Of a DNA stretch of 64,000 nt, positions 46,976 through 55,782 are shown piece by piece. Location: the NCBI GenBank assembly GCA_945482615.1, contig CALYRG010000003.1, positions 1-64,000 of the forward strand, written 5' to 3'. The position numbers were made by a program, and so were the translations under genes. Numbering within the stretch: the first letter of the stretch is position 1; the number at the start of each line of letters is the position of its first letter. Source of the DNA: an uncultured Clostridia bacterium. Its GTDB lineage: Bacteria; Bacillota; Clostridia; Oscillospirales; Oscillospiraceae. The notes under the pieces are model-generated. The model saw only the letters and a list, made by a program, of their open reading frames with translations. It was not told the origin of the DNA and searched no databases.

Positions 46976-47959
46976 ATGAATTACATTGTGATGGATATGG
47001 AGTGGAATCAGCCCTGGCCGGGTTCTCCCTCTGCGAAAAAGGTGCTTCCGGTTCCAATCCGGGGAGAGATCATCCAGATCGGTGCGGTCCGCGTTACACA
47101 GGATCAGCAGGTTGAAGACGAGTTTCAGATTTTGATCGCACCCAAGTATTATCGCCGCCTGAACCGCCGGGTCAGCAAGCTCACCGGCATCAAGGAATCC
47201 CGTCTGAAGGAGGAGGGAGTACCCTTCCCGGAGGCTATGGAGCAGTTCCGGCAATGGTGCGGAGAGGACATCGTGTTCCTTACCTGGGGCTTTGATGATA
47301 TTGGAATACTGCGGGAGAATCTGAACCTGTTTGACCTGGATACCGGCTTTACCAACCGGTGGTACAATGCGCAGATGATTTTCAATGCCCAGACCGATGG
47401 CTCCACCTCTCAGAAAGCGCTGAAAACAGCTATGGAAACCTTTTCCATTGAGGCTACCCGCCCTGCCCATGATGCTCTGGGGGATGCCTACCACACCGCG
47501 CTGATCTGTGCGCGGCTGGATCTGGAACGTGGAATGCGGGAGTATGATGCAGCCCTGAAAAGCCATGAGGATGGATTCCACGGCGCGGAGCTTCCCGGCT
47601 GCATTGCCCGGAAGGTGTACTACGATTATAAGGACAAGACGGCTGCACTGGGTGCCATGGCAGGAGAGGAGAATCTCTGCCCGGTGTGCGGCGGAAGAAT
47701 GCTGGGCTCCCGCTGGTTTGCCCAGCCCGGTCACCGGTATATGGACCTTGCCGCCTGTCCCACCCATGGGAAGTTCCTCATCCGGGTTCGGCTGTCGGAT
47801 CAGCCGGATGGAACGGTTCGGGTCAGCCGCCTGACCTATGAAGCCACCTCGGAGGCTGCTCAGGCCTATGCCCGGCGGGCAGAGAAGGCCGATCCCCAGC
47901 AGATGGGCTCCCGCCCCCGCCGCAGAAGACGCAGAGCGAAGAAGACGGAAGCCGAATAA
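46976..47959 (+). CDS. DEDDh-type 3'-5' exonuclease with zinc ribbon and basic tail
   Basis: In this 327-residue protein, residues about 1-180 are an exonuclease domain with VMDMEWN (Exo I Asp and Glu), TWGFDDIGIL (Exo II) and HDALGDAYHTA (Exo III with His/Asp). The layout is near KapD/ERI-1 type inhibitor-like exonucleases. A C-terminal CPVCGGRMLGSRW zinc-binding part (about 241-255) follows, and the end is RPRRRRRRAKK, suited to nucleic acid binding. Substrate (RNA or DNA) unknown. ATG at 46976 with GAGG upstream; an in-frame ATG at 46955 is possible. Confidence 0.88.
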   Translation: MNYIVMDMEWNQPWPGSPSAKKVLPVPIRGEIIQIGAVRVTQDQQVEDEFQILIAPKYYRRLNRRVSKLTGIKESRLKEEGVPFPEAMEQFRQWCGEDIVFLTWGFDDIGILRENLNLFDLDTGFTNRWYNAQMIFNAQTDGSTSQKALKTAMETFSIEATRPAHDALGDAYHTALICARLDLERGMREYDAALKSHEDGFHGAELPGCIARKVYYDYKDKTAALGAMAGEENLCPVCGGRMLGSRWFAQPGHRYMDLAACPTHGKFLIRVRLSDQPDGTVRVSRLTYEATSEAAQAYARRAEKADPQQMGSRPRRRRRRAKKTEAE

Positions 47960-47965
47960 AGTGTT

Positions 47966-47999
47966 ACGCCGTGAGATGCAGCAGGTCATCTCACGGCGT
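47966..47999. terminator. Bidirectional intrinsic terminator
   Basis: A 13-bp perfect stem ACGCCGTGAGATG with an 8-base loop and TATTTT after it. It serves the exonuclease gene and convergent spmB. Confidence 0.85.
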
Positions 48000-48517
48000 T
48001 ATTTTGGAAAGAACCACCGTACAGTCCAGGAAGCCATTAAGAAGCCCACAAAGTCCGCAAGCAGGGCAGCGGGAACCGTGTAGCGTGTTTTCCGGATTCC
48101 TGCCGCGCCGAAGTAGACGCTGATGGTATAGAAGGTCGTCTCTGTGGAGCCCAGCATCACGGCAGCCGTTCTTCCGATTTGGGAATCGACCCCGTACCGC
48201 GCCATGAGATCGGCGCCGACTGCCAGGGCTGCACTGCCGCTGATGGGACGGATCAGAACAAGCATGGCTGTTTCCGGCGGGATACCAAAGACACGAAAGA
48301 CCGGGGCGAGGACAGAAGTGAGAATATCCGCCGCTCCGGAGGCGCGGAGCATATTCACTGCGGTCAGGAGCAGTACCAGAGCCGGGAGAATGGAAGCCAG
48401 AAGCCGCAGACCCTCCGCCCCGCCGACAAGCAGCCGGTCATAGGCGTTTTCCTTCCGGTGCAGGGCCAGAGCACAGGACAAAAGAAGCAGCACAGGGACA
48501 AGGTAACCGCTGATCAT
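47999..48517 (-). CDS. spmB: Spore maturation protein B
   Basis: The 172-residue nucleoside-recognition (Gate) domain membrane protein has about four helices, RPISGSAALAVGADLMARYG (about 89-108) and GSTETTFYTISVYFGA (about 121-136), the latter typical of SpmB. Needed with SpmA for full core dehydration of spores. It overlaps spmA by four bases (ATGA), with GGAGG before the ATG. The upstream in-frame extension lies within spmA and is not used. Confidence 0.95.
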   Translation of the reverse strand: MISGYLVPVLLLLSCALALHRKENAYDRLLVGGAEGLRLLASILPALVLLLTAVNMLRASGAADILTSVLAPVFRVFGIPPETAMLVLIRPISGSAALAVGADLMARYGVDSQIGRTAAVMLGSTETTFYTISVYFGAAGIRKTRYTVPAALLADFVGFLMASWTVRWFFPK

Positions 48518-49083
48518 CGGCGAAACCTCCCCATAGTCCAGGCCGCCAGAACGCCCAGCCCTGCGGAGAGCAGGCTGGTGATCCAAACTGCCGGGAGAAT
48601 GTCAAAGGGGGCATCGCAGCCCAGTGCGCTTCGAACGGCTGCCACGTTAGAGGGAAGAAGCTGGATGGAGGCGGTGTTCAGGACGATCAGTCTGCACAGC
48701 TCGTCGGTGGCAGTATCGCCCCGCTTCAGCTGCTTTGCTGCGCGTATGCCCATGGGCGTGGCGGCGTTCCCCAGTCCCAGAAAATTGGCACAGATATTGG
48801 CGCTCAGCTCCTGCTTCAGAAGCTCGTTTCGCTTTGCGGAAGGGAAAACCCGGCACAGAAGCGGTGAGAAGACCCGGGCAAGAAGCTGGGTAATCCCGGC
48901 GCTTTCCATCAGACGGCCCACACCGGACCACAGGCACAGGCTTCCCGCTATGGAGATGCCCAGGGTGATCCCGGATTGAGCACCTTCCAGGAGAGCACCG
49001 GCCAGGGCTTCACCGCGGCCGGTGAGAAAACCACACAGAACACTTACAGCAAGAATGCCAAACCAGATCCAGCTCATGACCAT
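48514..49083 (-). CDS. spmA: Spore maturation protein A
   Basis: The 189-residue Gate-domain membrane protein has ANFLGLGNAATPMGIRAAK (about 97-115), the SpmA hallmark, and LNTASIQLLPSNVAA (about 134-148). It works with SpmB in spore core maturation. The ATG at 49083 has GGGGGG seven bases upstream; an ATG two codons later is also possible. No sporulation promoter was clear in the short upstream gap. Confidence 0.95.
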   Translation of the reverse strand: MVMSWIWFGILAVSVLCGFLTGRGEALAGALLEGAQSGITLGISIAGSLCLWSGVGRLMESAGITQLLARVFSPLLCRVFPSAKRNELLKQELSANICANFLGLGNAATPMGIRAAKQLKRGDTATDELCRLIVLNTASIQLLPSNVAAVRSALGCDAPFDILPAVWITSLLSAGLGVLAAWTMGRFRR

Positions 49084-49142
49084 TCAGATTCCCCCCGGAC
49101 AATCCTATGCACCGGAGGGGGAGGCCATACCGGAGAGGAACG

Positions 49143-49170
49143 AGAAAAGGACGGCCTGATGACCGTCCTT
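49143..49170 (-). terminator. Intrinsic terminator after rsmI
   Basis: On the minus strand, an AAGGACGG stem with its complement (49147-49154 with 49163-49170) and an 8-base loop, followed by TTTTC. Confidence 0.7.
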
Positions 49171-49175
49171 CCGCT

Positions 49176-50015
49176 TTATTCGGATGCTTCCTTTGTTGCA
49201 ATCTCATAGACCGCATTTTTGGGAAGCTTCAGGTCCTTTGCCGTCTGCCGGATGGCATCCTTGCGGCTCAGGCCCTGCTCCATCAGACTGCTCAGGTGCG
49301 CAGTGACGTCTGCGGCTTCGGGCATGGCGGCGGGAGCATCCGGAAGACCGGCCACCACCAGCACGTATTCCCCCTTGGGGGGAATCTGGCTGCACCGTTC
49401 CAAAGCCCCTCCCAGGGTGGTGCGGATGACCTCCTCGTGGAGCTTGGTCAGCTCCCGGCACAGGCTGATTGGCCGGTCTGCACCAAAATAGGAGATCATA
49501 TCCTGTAAGGTTGCCTCCAGCTTGTGGGGAGCCTCATAGAAGATCATGGTGCGCTTTTCCTCCCGCAGGGAATCCAGATGCTCCCGGCGGCTTTTGCCCG
49601 CTGTGGACAGAAAGCCCTCAAAGCAGAACCGGCCGGTGGCCTGGGCAGAGATGCTCAGCGCCGTGACGGCGGCACAGGGGCCGGGAATGGCGCACACCGG
49701 AACCCCGGCCTGGGCGCATAGCCGCACCAGATCCTCGCCGGGATCAGAGATGGCGGGGCTTCCCGCATCGGAGACCAGAGCGCAGGTCTGCCCTTCCAGA
49801 ATCCGTCCCAGGATTTTTTCTCCCTGCACGGCCTTGTTATGCTCGTAGTAGCTGACAAGGCTTTTTTTAATTCCCAGATGATTCAGAAGCTTCAGCGTTA
49901 CCCGGGTGTCCTCCGCTGCGATGAAATCCGCCTGGGCAAGAGTCTGGGCACATCGCTGGGAGATATCCCCCAGATTGCCGATGGGGGTGGGCACAAGATA
50001 CAGCATTCCGGACAT
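49176..50015 (-). CDS. rsmI: 16S rRNA (cytidine-1402-2'-O)-methyltransferase
   Basis: The 279-residue tetrapyrrole-methylase-fold enzyme starts LYLVPTPIGNLGDIS and has AEDTRVTLKLLNHLGI and VSDAGSPAISDPG (about 78-90), all RsmI marks. It modifies C1402 in the decoding centre together with RsmH, which is also in this window (54219-55154). The ATG at 50015 has AAGGAG seven bases upstream. It lies 22 bases after its methyltransferase partner gene. Confidence 0.96.
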   Translation of the reverse strand: MSGMLYLVPTPIGNLGDISQRCAQTLAQADFIAAEDTRVTLKLLNHLGIKKSLVSYYEHNKAVQGEKILGRILEGQTCALVSDAGSPAISDPGEDLVRLCAQAGVPVCAIPGPCAAVTALSISAQATGRFCFEGFLSTAGKSRREHLDSLREEKRTMIFYEAPHKLEATLQDMISYFGADRPISLCRELTKLHEEVIRTTLGGALERCSQIPPKGEYVLVVAGLPDAPAAMPEAADVTAHLSSLMEQGLSRKDAIRQTAKDLKLPKNAVYEIATKEASE

Positions 50016-50037
50016 AGAAAAGCTCCTTCGTATCGTT

Positions 50038-50730
50038 TTATTCCTTATGGTATATTTCCTTATACAGAGGGGTTTGTGCACCATCCCGGGTGTGAAGGGC
50101 CCATTCGGAAAGCTTCAGACCGGGTTTTCCTCCTTTGCGGAACCGCAGCAGGATCAGTCCTATGGGCCCATCCTCCTGATGGCGAAGAAGAACCAGCTCT
50201 TTGGCTTCCAGTTTTTCGGCGGAGCCGCAGACGATGAGACTTGCCAGACGCTCCGGACGGTGGACGAGGAACACCTCCCCTCCGAATTTGACGGCCCACC
50301 CGGCGGCATGGAGCAGTTCCTCCATTGTGCAGGAGTCTTCCTTCCGCGCCTGAGGTAAGGATAGGCTGGATGGGCCTCCGGAAAAATAGGGCGGATTTGC
50401 CACGCAGCAGGTGAAGCTGCCGGGAGAAAACCTCTCAGATACCGACTGCACCGGGGCGCATATACTTTCCATGCGGGCGGATAAACCGTTGCGGCGGATG
50501 TTTTCCACAGCCGCATTGTGGGAGAGCGGATCGATCTCCATGCCGCAGACGGTGCAGGTGGGCTCTTTGCTGCACAGCAGCAGTCCCAGAGTTCCGCAGC
50601 CGGAACACAGATCCAGAACAATTGCATGCTTCCGCAGGGTCACAAAATGGGCAAGGGCCATGGAATCGGTGCTCAGAGGAAAGGCGCCTTTCGGAATATC
50701 CAATGTAATGCCGCCGGGCAACAGCTCCAT
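50038..50730 (-). CDS. TrmN6/YabB-type adenine-N6 methyltransferase
   Basis: The 230-residue class I SAM methyltransferase has LDLCSGCGTLGLLL (about 39-52, SAM binding) and CVANPPYF (about 108-115), the NPPY motif of N6-adenine enzymes. MELLPGGITLDIPKGAFPLSTDSM is typical of the tRNA1(Val) A37 group (YabB in Bacillus); the substrate is inferred. Most of a longer in-frame reading is antisense to the ferredoxin gene and is spurious; AGGGAG nine bases before the ATG at 50730 fixes the start. Same order (yabB-rsmI) as in Bacillus. Confidence 0.9.
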   Translation of the reverse strand: MELLPGGITLDIPKGAFPLSTDSMALAHFVTLRKHAIVLDLCSGCGTLGLLLCSKEPTCTVCGMEIDPLSHNAAVENIRRNGLSARMESICAPVQSVSERFSPGSFTCCVANPPYFSGGPSSLSLPQARKEDSCTMEELLHAAGWAVKFGGEVFLVHRPERLASLIVCGSAEKLEAKELVLLRHQEDGPIGLILLRFRKGGKPGLKLSEWALHTRDGAQTPLYKEIYHKE

Positions 50731-50803
50731 AAAACATAACTCCCTTTGGAAGAAAGGATGGCTGCATCCATATCTTCCTGCGTACATTGAAATAATAGTA
50801 AAA

Positions 50804-50835
50804 TTGGTCTGCGCAGAAGTTCCTGCGCAGACCAA
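50804..50835 (-). terminator. Intrinsic terminator after the ferredoxin gene
   Basis: A perfect 13-bp stem TTGGTCTGCGCAG with a 6-base loop, followed on the minus strand by TTTTACT. Confidence 0.8.
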
Positions 50836-50851
50836 TGTGAGGAGCGGATGA

Positions 50852-51022
50852 TTAACCTTCCTCGATAGCGCCAGTGGGGCAGCTGTCAGCGCAGGTGCCG
50901 CAGGAGACGCAGGCATCAGCGTCGATGACGTACTTGCCGTCACCCTCGGAGATGGCGCCGATGGGGCAGCTGTCAGCGCAGGTGCCGCAGGAGACACAAG
51001 CATCAGTGATGATGTAAGCCAT
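50852..51022 (-). CDS. 2[4Fe-4S] ferredoxin
   Basis: The 56-residue clostridial ferredoxin has two copies of CVSCGTCADSCP, each supplying the CxxCxxCxxxCP ligands for one [4Fe-4S] cluster. Low-potential electron carrier of anaerobic metabolism. The two halves are almost identical in protein and DNA (about 50 bases), showing recent or conversion-maintained duplication. The ATG at 51022 has GGAGG nine bases upstream. Own promoter and terminator. Confidence 0.97.
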   Translation of the reverse strand: MAYIITDACVSCGTCADSCPIGAISEGDGKYVIDADACVSCGTCADSCPTGAIEEG

Positions 51023-51077
51023 GGTGATTACCTCCATACTATATATGTTTTACGCCTTTTTTTGCGGACGCACAATT

Positions 51078-51105
51078 ATTGTAGCATGGATTTGGGAAAA
51101 TGCAA
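51078..51105 (-). promoter_or_regulatory. Sigma-A promoter of the ferredoxin gene
   Basis: On the minus strand, TTGCAT (51100-51105), a 16-base spacer and TACAAT (51078-51083). Confidence 0.7.
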
Positions 51106-51208
51106 TTCCTTTTTCAAAAAATGAATAAAAAATTCTGACAGTGGCGATGCTCTCCCAGACAGGAAGCAGGGAAAACCTGTGCTTCCGAAGAAACAGGGAG
51201 GCGGTTTA

Positions 51209-53533
51209 TTGCGGTATCATGCGTTATCGGCGGAGTTGATTGAACGCTCCGGAAGTCTGGCAAAAGCCCTGGGCCACAGCTACGTTGGCTCCGCGCACCT
51301 GCTGCTGGTGATGGCCCGGGAGCCCGGCGGGGCGGGACTGATTCTGCGCCAGCTGGGGGTGGACCCGGATCTGACGGAGGCTATGGCCCAGCTGCTGTAC
51401 GGTGCGGGAACGCCAAATCTGCCCCTGCCTCAGGGACTGACGGCTCAGGCAAAACAGCTCTTGGCCGATGCCGGACGGGAGGCCAAAGCCCAGGGAAAGC
51501 GGGAGATTGAGCCATACCATCTGCTTCTGGCCATGGCAAGGCACGAGGACAACGGAGCATCGGAGCTCCTGAAGGCCAACGGTGTCACCCCGGATGCGCT
51601 GTTTACCTATACACTGGAGTATTTGCGCTGGGAACATGCGGCGCTGGGAAAGACGAAAAGGGAGGCGGTCACTACGAGATTATTGGAGCAATTCAGCGAG
51701 GACCTGATTGCCAAGGCATCCACCATGGAGCCGGTGATCGGGCGGGAGAAGGAAATTGATACGGTTATCGGCATTCTGTGCCGGAAGAACAAGAACAATC
51801 CAGCCCTGGTGGGGGAACCGGGGGTTGGAAAGACTGCCATCGCCGAAGGGCTGGCACAGCGAATGGCAATGGGCAACGTTCCGCCCCAGCTGAAGGAAAA
51901 GCATCTGGTGAGCCTGAATATGGCAAGTCTTGTGGCGGGGACAAAATACCGGGGGGAGTTTGAAGAGCGGCTTCGGGACGTGCTGTCAGAGATTCGTCGA
52001 AGCGGCGATGTGATATTGTTCGTTGACGAGATGCATACCATTGTCGGAGCGGGCGCGGCAGAGGGGGCCATTGACGCGGCCAACATTCTGAAGCCCGCTC
52101 TGGGCCGGGGAGAGCTGCAGATGCTGGGGGCAACGACCCGGGAGGAATACCGTCGCTATATTGAAAAGGATGCAGCGTTGGAGCGCCGCTTTCGGCCTGT
52201 GGTGGTGGAGGAACCCAGCCAGGACAGCACGCTGGCGATCCTGCGTGCTCTGAAGCCTGGATTGGAGCGCCACCACCATCTGCGGATTTCCGAGGAGGCA
52301 CTGAAGGAGGCTGTCCGTCTGTCGGTGCGGTATCTTCCGGATCTATACCTGCCGGATAAGGCCATTGACCTGCTGGATGAGGGCGCGGCCCGGGCCAGAA
52401 TGGAGGAGATGCACAGCGGACGGGGCAGTGCCGCCCGAAAGGAACTGGAGCAGGAACTTCAGGGAGCAGTCCGGGAGCGTAAATTCGAGAAGGCCGCGGA
52501 GCTGCGGGATAAGATGCAGTACCTGTCCAAACCCCAGGAGAGCCGCAGGAGCCGGGGCGTTACCGCGGCGGACATTGCGAATGTAGTATCGGAGCGTACC
52601 GGGATCCCGGTGGGACGGCTCACCGCCGGGGAGCGGGAGCGGCTGCTGGAGCTGGAGGGACTGCTGTCATCCCAGGTAATTGGACAGCAGAAGGCTGTGG
52701 CGGCGGTGGCTGAGGCTGTCCGGCGGGGCTACTCCGGCATTCGGGATGCAGGGAGGCCCATTGCCTGCATGCTGTTTACCGGTCCTACCGGCGTGGGAAA
52801 GACGGAGCTGTGCCGGGCGCTTTCTCAGGAGGTTTATGGCAGCCGGAATGCCATGATTCGGCTGGACATGACGGAATATATGGAGAAGCACAGCGTCTCC
52901 CGGCTGATCGGTGCGCCGCCGGGCTATGTGGGGTATGAGGAGGGTGGAAAACTTACCGAGGCGGTGCGCCGCCGGCCATACTGTCTGGTGCTGCTTGATG
53001 AGCTGGAAAAGGCGCATCCTGACGTTTTGGGCCTTTTGCTTCAGATTATGGAGGAGGGCGTGCTGACAGACTCTACCGGCAGGCATGTCAGCTTCCGCAA
53101 CGCCATTGTGGTTATGACTTCCAACGTTGGAGGAACACTGCGGGGGGACGGCCTGGGCTTTTGCGCCTCCGGCAGGGAGGCAGAGCTGGGAAAGGCGGTT
53201 CAGGAGGCGTTTTCTCCGGAATTTCTGGGGCGGCTCGATCAGATTGTCCGCTTCGAACCCCTGGGCAGGGGCGCCATGGAGACAATCGCCTGGAAGTACC
53301 TGGTGCAGCTTCAGGAGCGGACTCTGGCTATCGGCACACAGCTTCAGCTGCCTCAGGAGCTGGCGCGGTTTCTTCTGGATAAATGCCCCGGAAAGGATGG
53401 CGCCCGGCAGCTGCGGCGTCTGGTTCAGACGCAGGTGGAGGGCCCACTGGCGTCGTACCTTCTGACCTTCTCCCGGAAACCCGGCCGGGTGCAGGTAAGC
53501 CTGGAGGAAGGGAAAGTCTCCTTTTGCGTCTAA
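51209..53533 (+). CDS. clpC: ClpC-type AAA+ chaperone/unfoldase
   Basis: The 774-residue protein has an N-terminal Clp repeat domain (about 1-140), AAA1 with Walker A GEPGVGKT near residue 203, a UVR linker motif (VRERKFEKAAELRDKM, about 425-440) that marks ClpC/E rather than ClpA/B, and AAA2 with GPTGVGKT near residue 524. It unfolds proteins for ClpP. The frame opens with GTG at 51179, but TTG at 51209 has GGGAGG seven bases upstream and aligns with the usual N-terminus. There is no ctsR-mcsAB around it, unlike Bacillus. No ClpP-binding loop was checked in detail. Confidence 0.9.
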   Translation: MRYHALSAELIERSGSLAKALGHSYVGSAHLLLVMAREPGGAGLILRQLGVDPDLTEAMAQLLYGAGTPNLPLPQGLTAQAKQLLADAGREAKAQGKREIEPYHLLLAMARHEDNGASELLKANGVTPDALFTYTLEYLRWEHAALGKTKREAVTTRLLEQFSEDLIAKASTMEPVIGREKEIDTVIGILCRKNKNNPALVGEPGVGKTAIAEGLAQRMAMGNVPPQLKEKHLVSLNMASLVAGTKYRGEFEERLRDVLSEIRRSGDVILFVDEMHTIVGAGAAEGAIDAANILKPALGRGELQMLGATTREEYRRYIEKDAALERRFRPVVVEEPSQDSTLAILRALKPGLERHHHLRISEEALKEAVRLSVRYLPDLYLPDKAIDLLDEGAARARMEEMHSGRGSAARKELEQELQGAVRERKFEKAAELRDKMQYLSKPQESRRSRGVTAADIANVVSERTGIPVGRLTAGERERLLELEGLLSSQVIGQQKAVAAVAEAVRRGYSGIRDAGRPIACMLFTGPTGVGKTELCRALSQEVYGSRNAMIRLDMTEYMEKHSVSRLIGAPPGYVGYEEGGKLTEAVRRRPYCLVLLDELEKAHPDVLGLLLQIMEEGVLTDSTGRHVSFRNAIVVMTSNVGGTLRGDGLGFCASGREAELGKAVQEAFSPEFLGRLDQIVRFEPLGRGAMETIAWKYLVQLQERTLAIGTQLQLPQELARFLLDKCPGKDGARQLRRLVQTQVEGPLASYLLTFSRKPGRVQVSLEEGKVSFCV

Positions 53534-53706
53534 AAATCGGTTTTGGCTGCATATTCCGACAAAATGGGACACGGCTAGAAGAATATAATGCAGGGGCGGG
53601 GAAAGCCAGGAGAAGGGCCCCGCCCACATTTTGCAGAAATGTACACAAACAACCGTTCGAAAATTTGATTTTTTCCCAAAACGCCAAAAAATCGGGAAGA
53701 AAAAGA

Positions 53707-53735
53707 TTGATTTTTTGGGAGCGACGTAGTATACT
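53707..53735 (+). promoter_or_regulatory. Sigma-A promoter of the mra/dcw cluster
   Basis: TTGATT, a 17-base spacer and TATACT. The 170 bases between the clpC stop and this promoter hold a GGGGCGGGG/CCCCGCCC palindrome near 53593-53628 and AT-rich direct repeats (GATTTTTT), without a gene. Confidence 0.8.
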
Positions 53736-53743
53736 GTCCTTAA

Positions 53744-53780
53744 ATGGAGTAAAAGGGTAGTTAAGTGGAGTAAAATGGAA
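53744..53780 (+). promoter_or_regulatory. MraZ-box array (four direct repeats)
   Basis: ATGGAG (53744), GGGTAG (53755), GTGGAG (53765) and ATGGAA (53775) are spaced 10-11 bases apart, one helical turn, just after the predicted transcription start. MraZ rings bind such G-rich repeats and repress their own operon in other bacteria (GTGG[A/T]G in Bacillus-type sites). Confidence 0.7.
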
Positions 53781-53793
53781 TGGAGGTGAGCAC

Positions 53794-54222
53794 ATGATCG
53801 GAAAATACCCTGCAAAGCTGGACGACAAGAATCGCTGTTTCGTTCCGTCTAAGCTTCGGGAAAGCCTGGGGGAGAATTTCTTCGTGACCCTGGGTGTTAA
53901 CTGCGGTCATCGCTGCCTCACCATCTACACCGCCGCCGAGTGGCAGCGGCTTTCGGACAACTACAACAGCCTCAGCATCTCCCAGCGCTCCGGCCCCACC
54001 AGCCTGATTTTTATGAATGCAGTGGAGTGTGTGCCGGACAAGCAGTTCCGCTTCGCACTGAGCTCTTTCCTGCTGCAATACGCCAGGATTGACCGGGAGA
54101 TTATGATCGTCGGCCGCGCCGGACAGGCGGAGATCTGGGATAAGGATGAGTTTGAAGCCTTTGAGGCGGAGAACCTGACACCTGAAAAGCTGCTGGCATC
54201 CTTGGAGGCCATCGGCCTATGA
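53794..54222 (+). CDS. mraZ: Transcriptional regulator MraZ
   Basis: The 142-residue AbrB-fold protein has MIGKYPAKLDDKNRCFVPSKLRESLG (residues 1-26; DDKNR and PSKLR are family marks) and a second copy with RIDREIMIVGRAGQAEIWD (about 95-113). It oligomerises and binds the repeats just upstream. GGAGGTGAG precedes the ATG. Overlaps rsmH by four bases. Confidence 0.97.
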   Translation: MIGKYPAKLDDKNRCFVPSKLRESLGENFFVTLGVNCGHRCLTIYTAAEWQRLSDNYNSLSISQRSGPTSLIFMNAVECVPDKQFRFALSSFLLQYARIDREIMIVGRAGQAEIWDKDEFEAFEAENLTPEKLLASLEAIGL

Positions 54223-55154
54223 ATGAATTCCATCATGTTTCGGTTCTCCTGGACGAGTGCCTGGAGGGACTGGCCATCCGGCCGGATGGTATTTACGTAG
54301 ACGGAACCCTTGGCGGTGCGGGGCACTCCCTGCAGATTGCCCGCCGCCTGACCAGCGGACGGCTTATCGGCATTGACCGGGACAGGGTTGCTCTTGCAGC
54401 TGCGCAGAAGCGGCTGGAGGAGGTTCAGGATCGGGTGACACTGGTTCACGCCAACTTCCGGGAAATGGATCGGGTGATTCAGGAACTGGGAATCCCCGGG
54501 GTAGACGGCATTCTGCTGGATCTTGGGGTTTCTTCCCCTCAGCTGGACGACTCGGAGCGGGGCTTCTCCTACATGGCAGAGGCACCACTGGACATGCGCA
54601 TGAATGGCCAGGATGTTCTGGATGCCGGCCAGGTGGTGAATACCTACAGCTATGAGCAGCTCAAGCGTATCCTCTACGATTACGGTGAGGAACGCTATGC
54701 TCCCCAGATCGCATCGGCCATCTGCCGCCGCCGGGAAGAGAAAACCATTGAGACGACCCTGGAGCTGGCAGACATCATCCGCTCGGCTATGCCCGCCTCC
54801 GCACTCCGGGAAAAGCAGCATCCGGCAAAGCGCAGCTTCCAGGCCATCCGCATTGCGGTGAACGATGAACTGGGTGCGGTGGAAGAAGTCATGAACAAGG
54901 CTATTGATCTGCTGAATCCGGGGGGACGGCTGGCAGTTATCACGTTTCACTCCCTGGAGGATCGGATTGTGAAAAGCGCCATGGCAGAGGCGGCAAAGGG
55001 CTGTATCTGCCCGCCGGAATTTCCGGTGTGCGTATGTGGACGCAAGCCCCGGGTCAAGCTCATTACCCGCAAGCCCATCACCTCCGCCCAGGAGGAGCTG
55101 GACCGCAATCCCAGAGCCAGAAGCGCAAAGCTTCGTATCTGTGAAAAAATCTAG
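54219..55154 (+). CDS. rsmH: 16S rRNA (cytosine-1402-N4)-methyltransferase
   Basis: The 311-residue enzyme starts HHVSVLLDECLEGL and has DGTLGGAGHS (SAM site), LLDLGVSSPQLDDSERGFSY shortened as LGVSSPQLD and RGFSY, and TFHSLEDRIVK near the C-terminus. With RsmI it builds m4Cm1402. First in the usual division and wall cluster. ATG within the mraZ stop. Confidence 0.97.
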   Translation: MNEFHHVSVLLDECLEGLAIRPDGIYVDGTLGGAGHSLQIARRLTSGRLIGIDRDRVALAAAQKRLEEVQDRVTLVHANFREMDRVIQELGIPGVDGILLDLGVSSPQLDDSERGFSYMAEAPLDMRMNGQDVLDAGQVVNTYSYEQLKRILYDYGEERYAPQIASAICRRREEKTIETTLELADIIRSAMPASALREKQHPAKRSFQAIRIAVNDELGAVEEVMNKAIDLLNPGGRLAVITFHSLEDRIVKSAMAEAAKGCICPPEFPVCVCGRKPRVKLITRKPITSAQEELDRNPRARSAKLRICEKI

Positions 55155-55200
55155 AAAAATATACGGATGAACACGCATCGTGGAGAAGGGAGCAGAGCTT

Positions 55201-55683
55201 ATGGAACGCAAGCCTGAAATTCAGTATGTCGGTCAGTTCTATGTCTACGGAAGTGAAGCCCGCCAGCTGGAAGAGAAAAAGCGTCGTCAGGCGAAAACCA
55301 GTCTGCCGATGGCCAGACTGGAAAAGCTGGAAAAGCTCTATGTGGACCCTGTTGCCCTGCTGGGAATCGCGGTGGCCATCTTCATGGTGGCGGCTATGGT
55401 CATTGGCTTGCAGCAGATCCGGAAGGACTGGGCGGTTTACAATGGAATGTCGGAGTATGTGTCGCAGCTCAACCGGGAAAATGCAGAGCTGTCGGCCCGC
55501 TACCGGGAGAGCTTTGATCTGGAAGATATTCAGAAGAAAGCCGTCGGTATTGGCATGATCCCCAAGGAAGAGGCTCAGACGATGACCGTTCGCGTCCATG
55601 TTCCCAGGCAGGAAGCAAAGCCTACCATGTGGGAGGAAATTGTCTGGTTCTGGAACGGGCTGTTTGCCGATGCCCGGGCATAA
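55201..55683 (+). CDS. ftsL: FtsL/DivIC-like cell division protein
   Basis: The 160-residue bitopic protein has a basic cytoplasmic part, one membrane helix (about 55-74) and a short outer coiled coil (about 86-105, YVSQLNRENAELSARYRESF) ending with a poorly conserved tail. Position between rsmH and the PBP is that of ftsL. FtsL sequences diverge quickly, so identity is mostly from context. A GTG start at 55180 is in frame but the ATG at 55201 follows GGGAG. Confidence 0.85.
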   Translation: MERKPEIQYVGQFYVYGSEARQLEEKKRRQAKTSLPMARLEKLEKLYVDPVALLGIAVAIFMVAAMVIGLQQIRKDWAVYNGMSEYVSQLNRENAELSARYRESFDLEDIQKKAVGIGMIPKEEAQTMTVRVHVPRQEAKPTMWEEIVWFWNGLFADARA

Positions 55684-55782
55684 TTGAATAGTTGCCTCAT
55701 ACAATTCAACCAGGATGGCAATGATGCTGCAGTGGGCGGCGAGGGATTCCCTTGCTGCCCACTCTTTGAAAGGAAGAATGGT

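Noticed and set aside
50731-51003. N-terminal extension of the TrmN6-like gene to 321 residues
   Set aside because: The added part is antisense to the ferredoxin gene and low complexity; a proper ribosome site fixes the start at 50730.
50852-51022. CRISPR-like or tandem repeat
   Set aside because: Only two copies, both coding for the ferredoxin cluster motifs.
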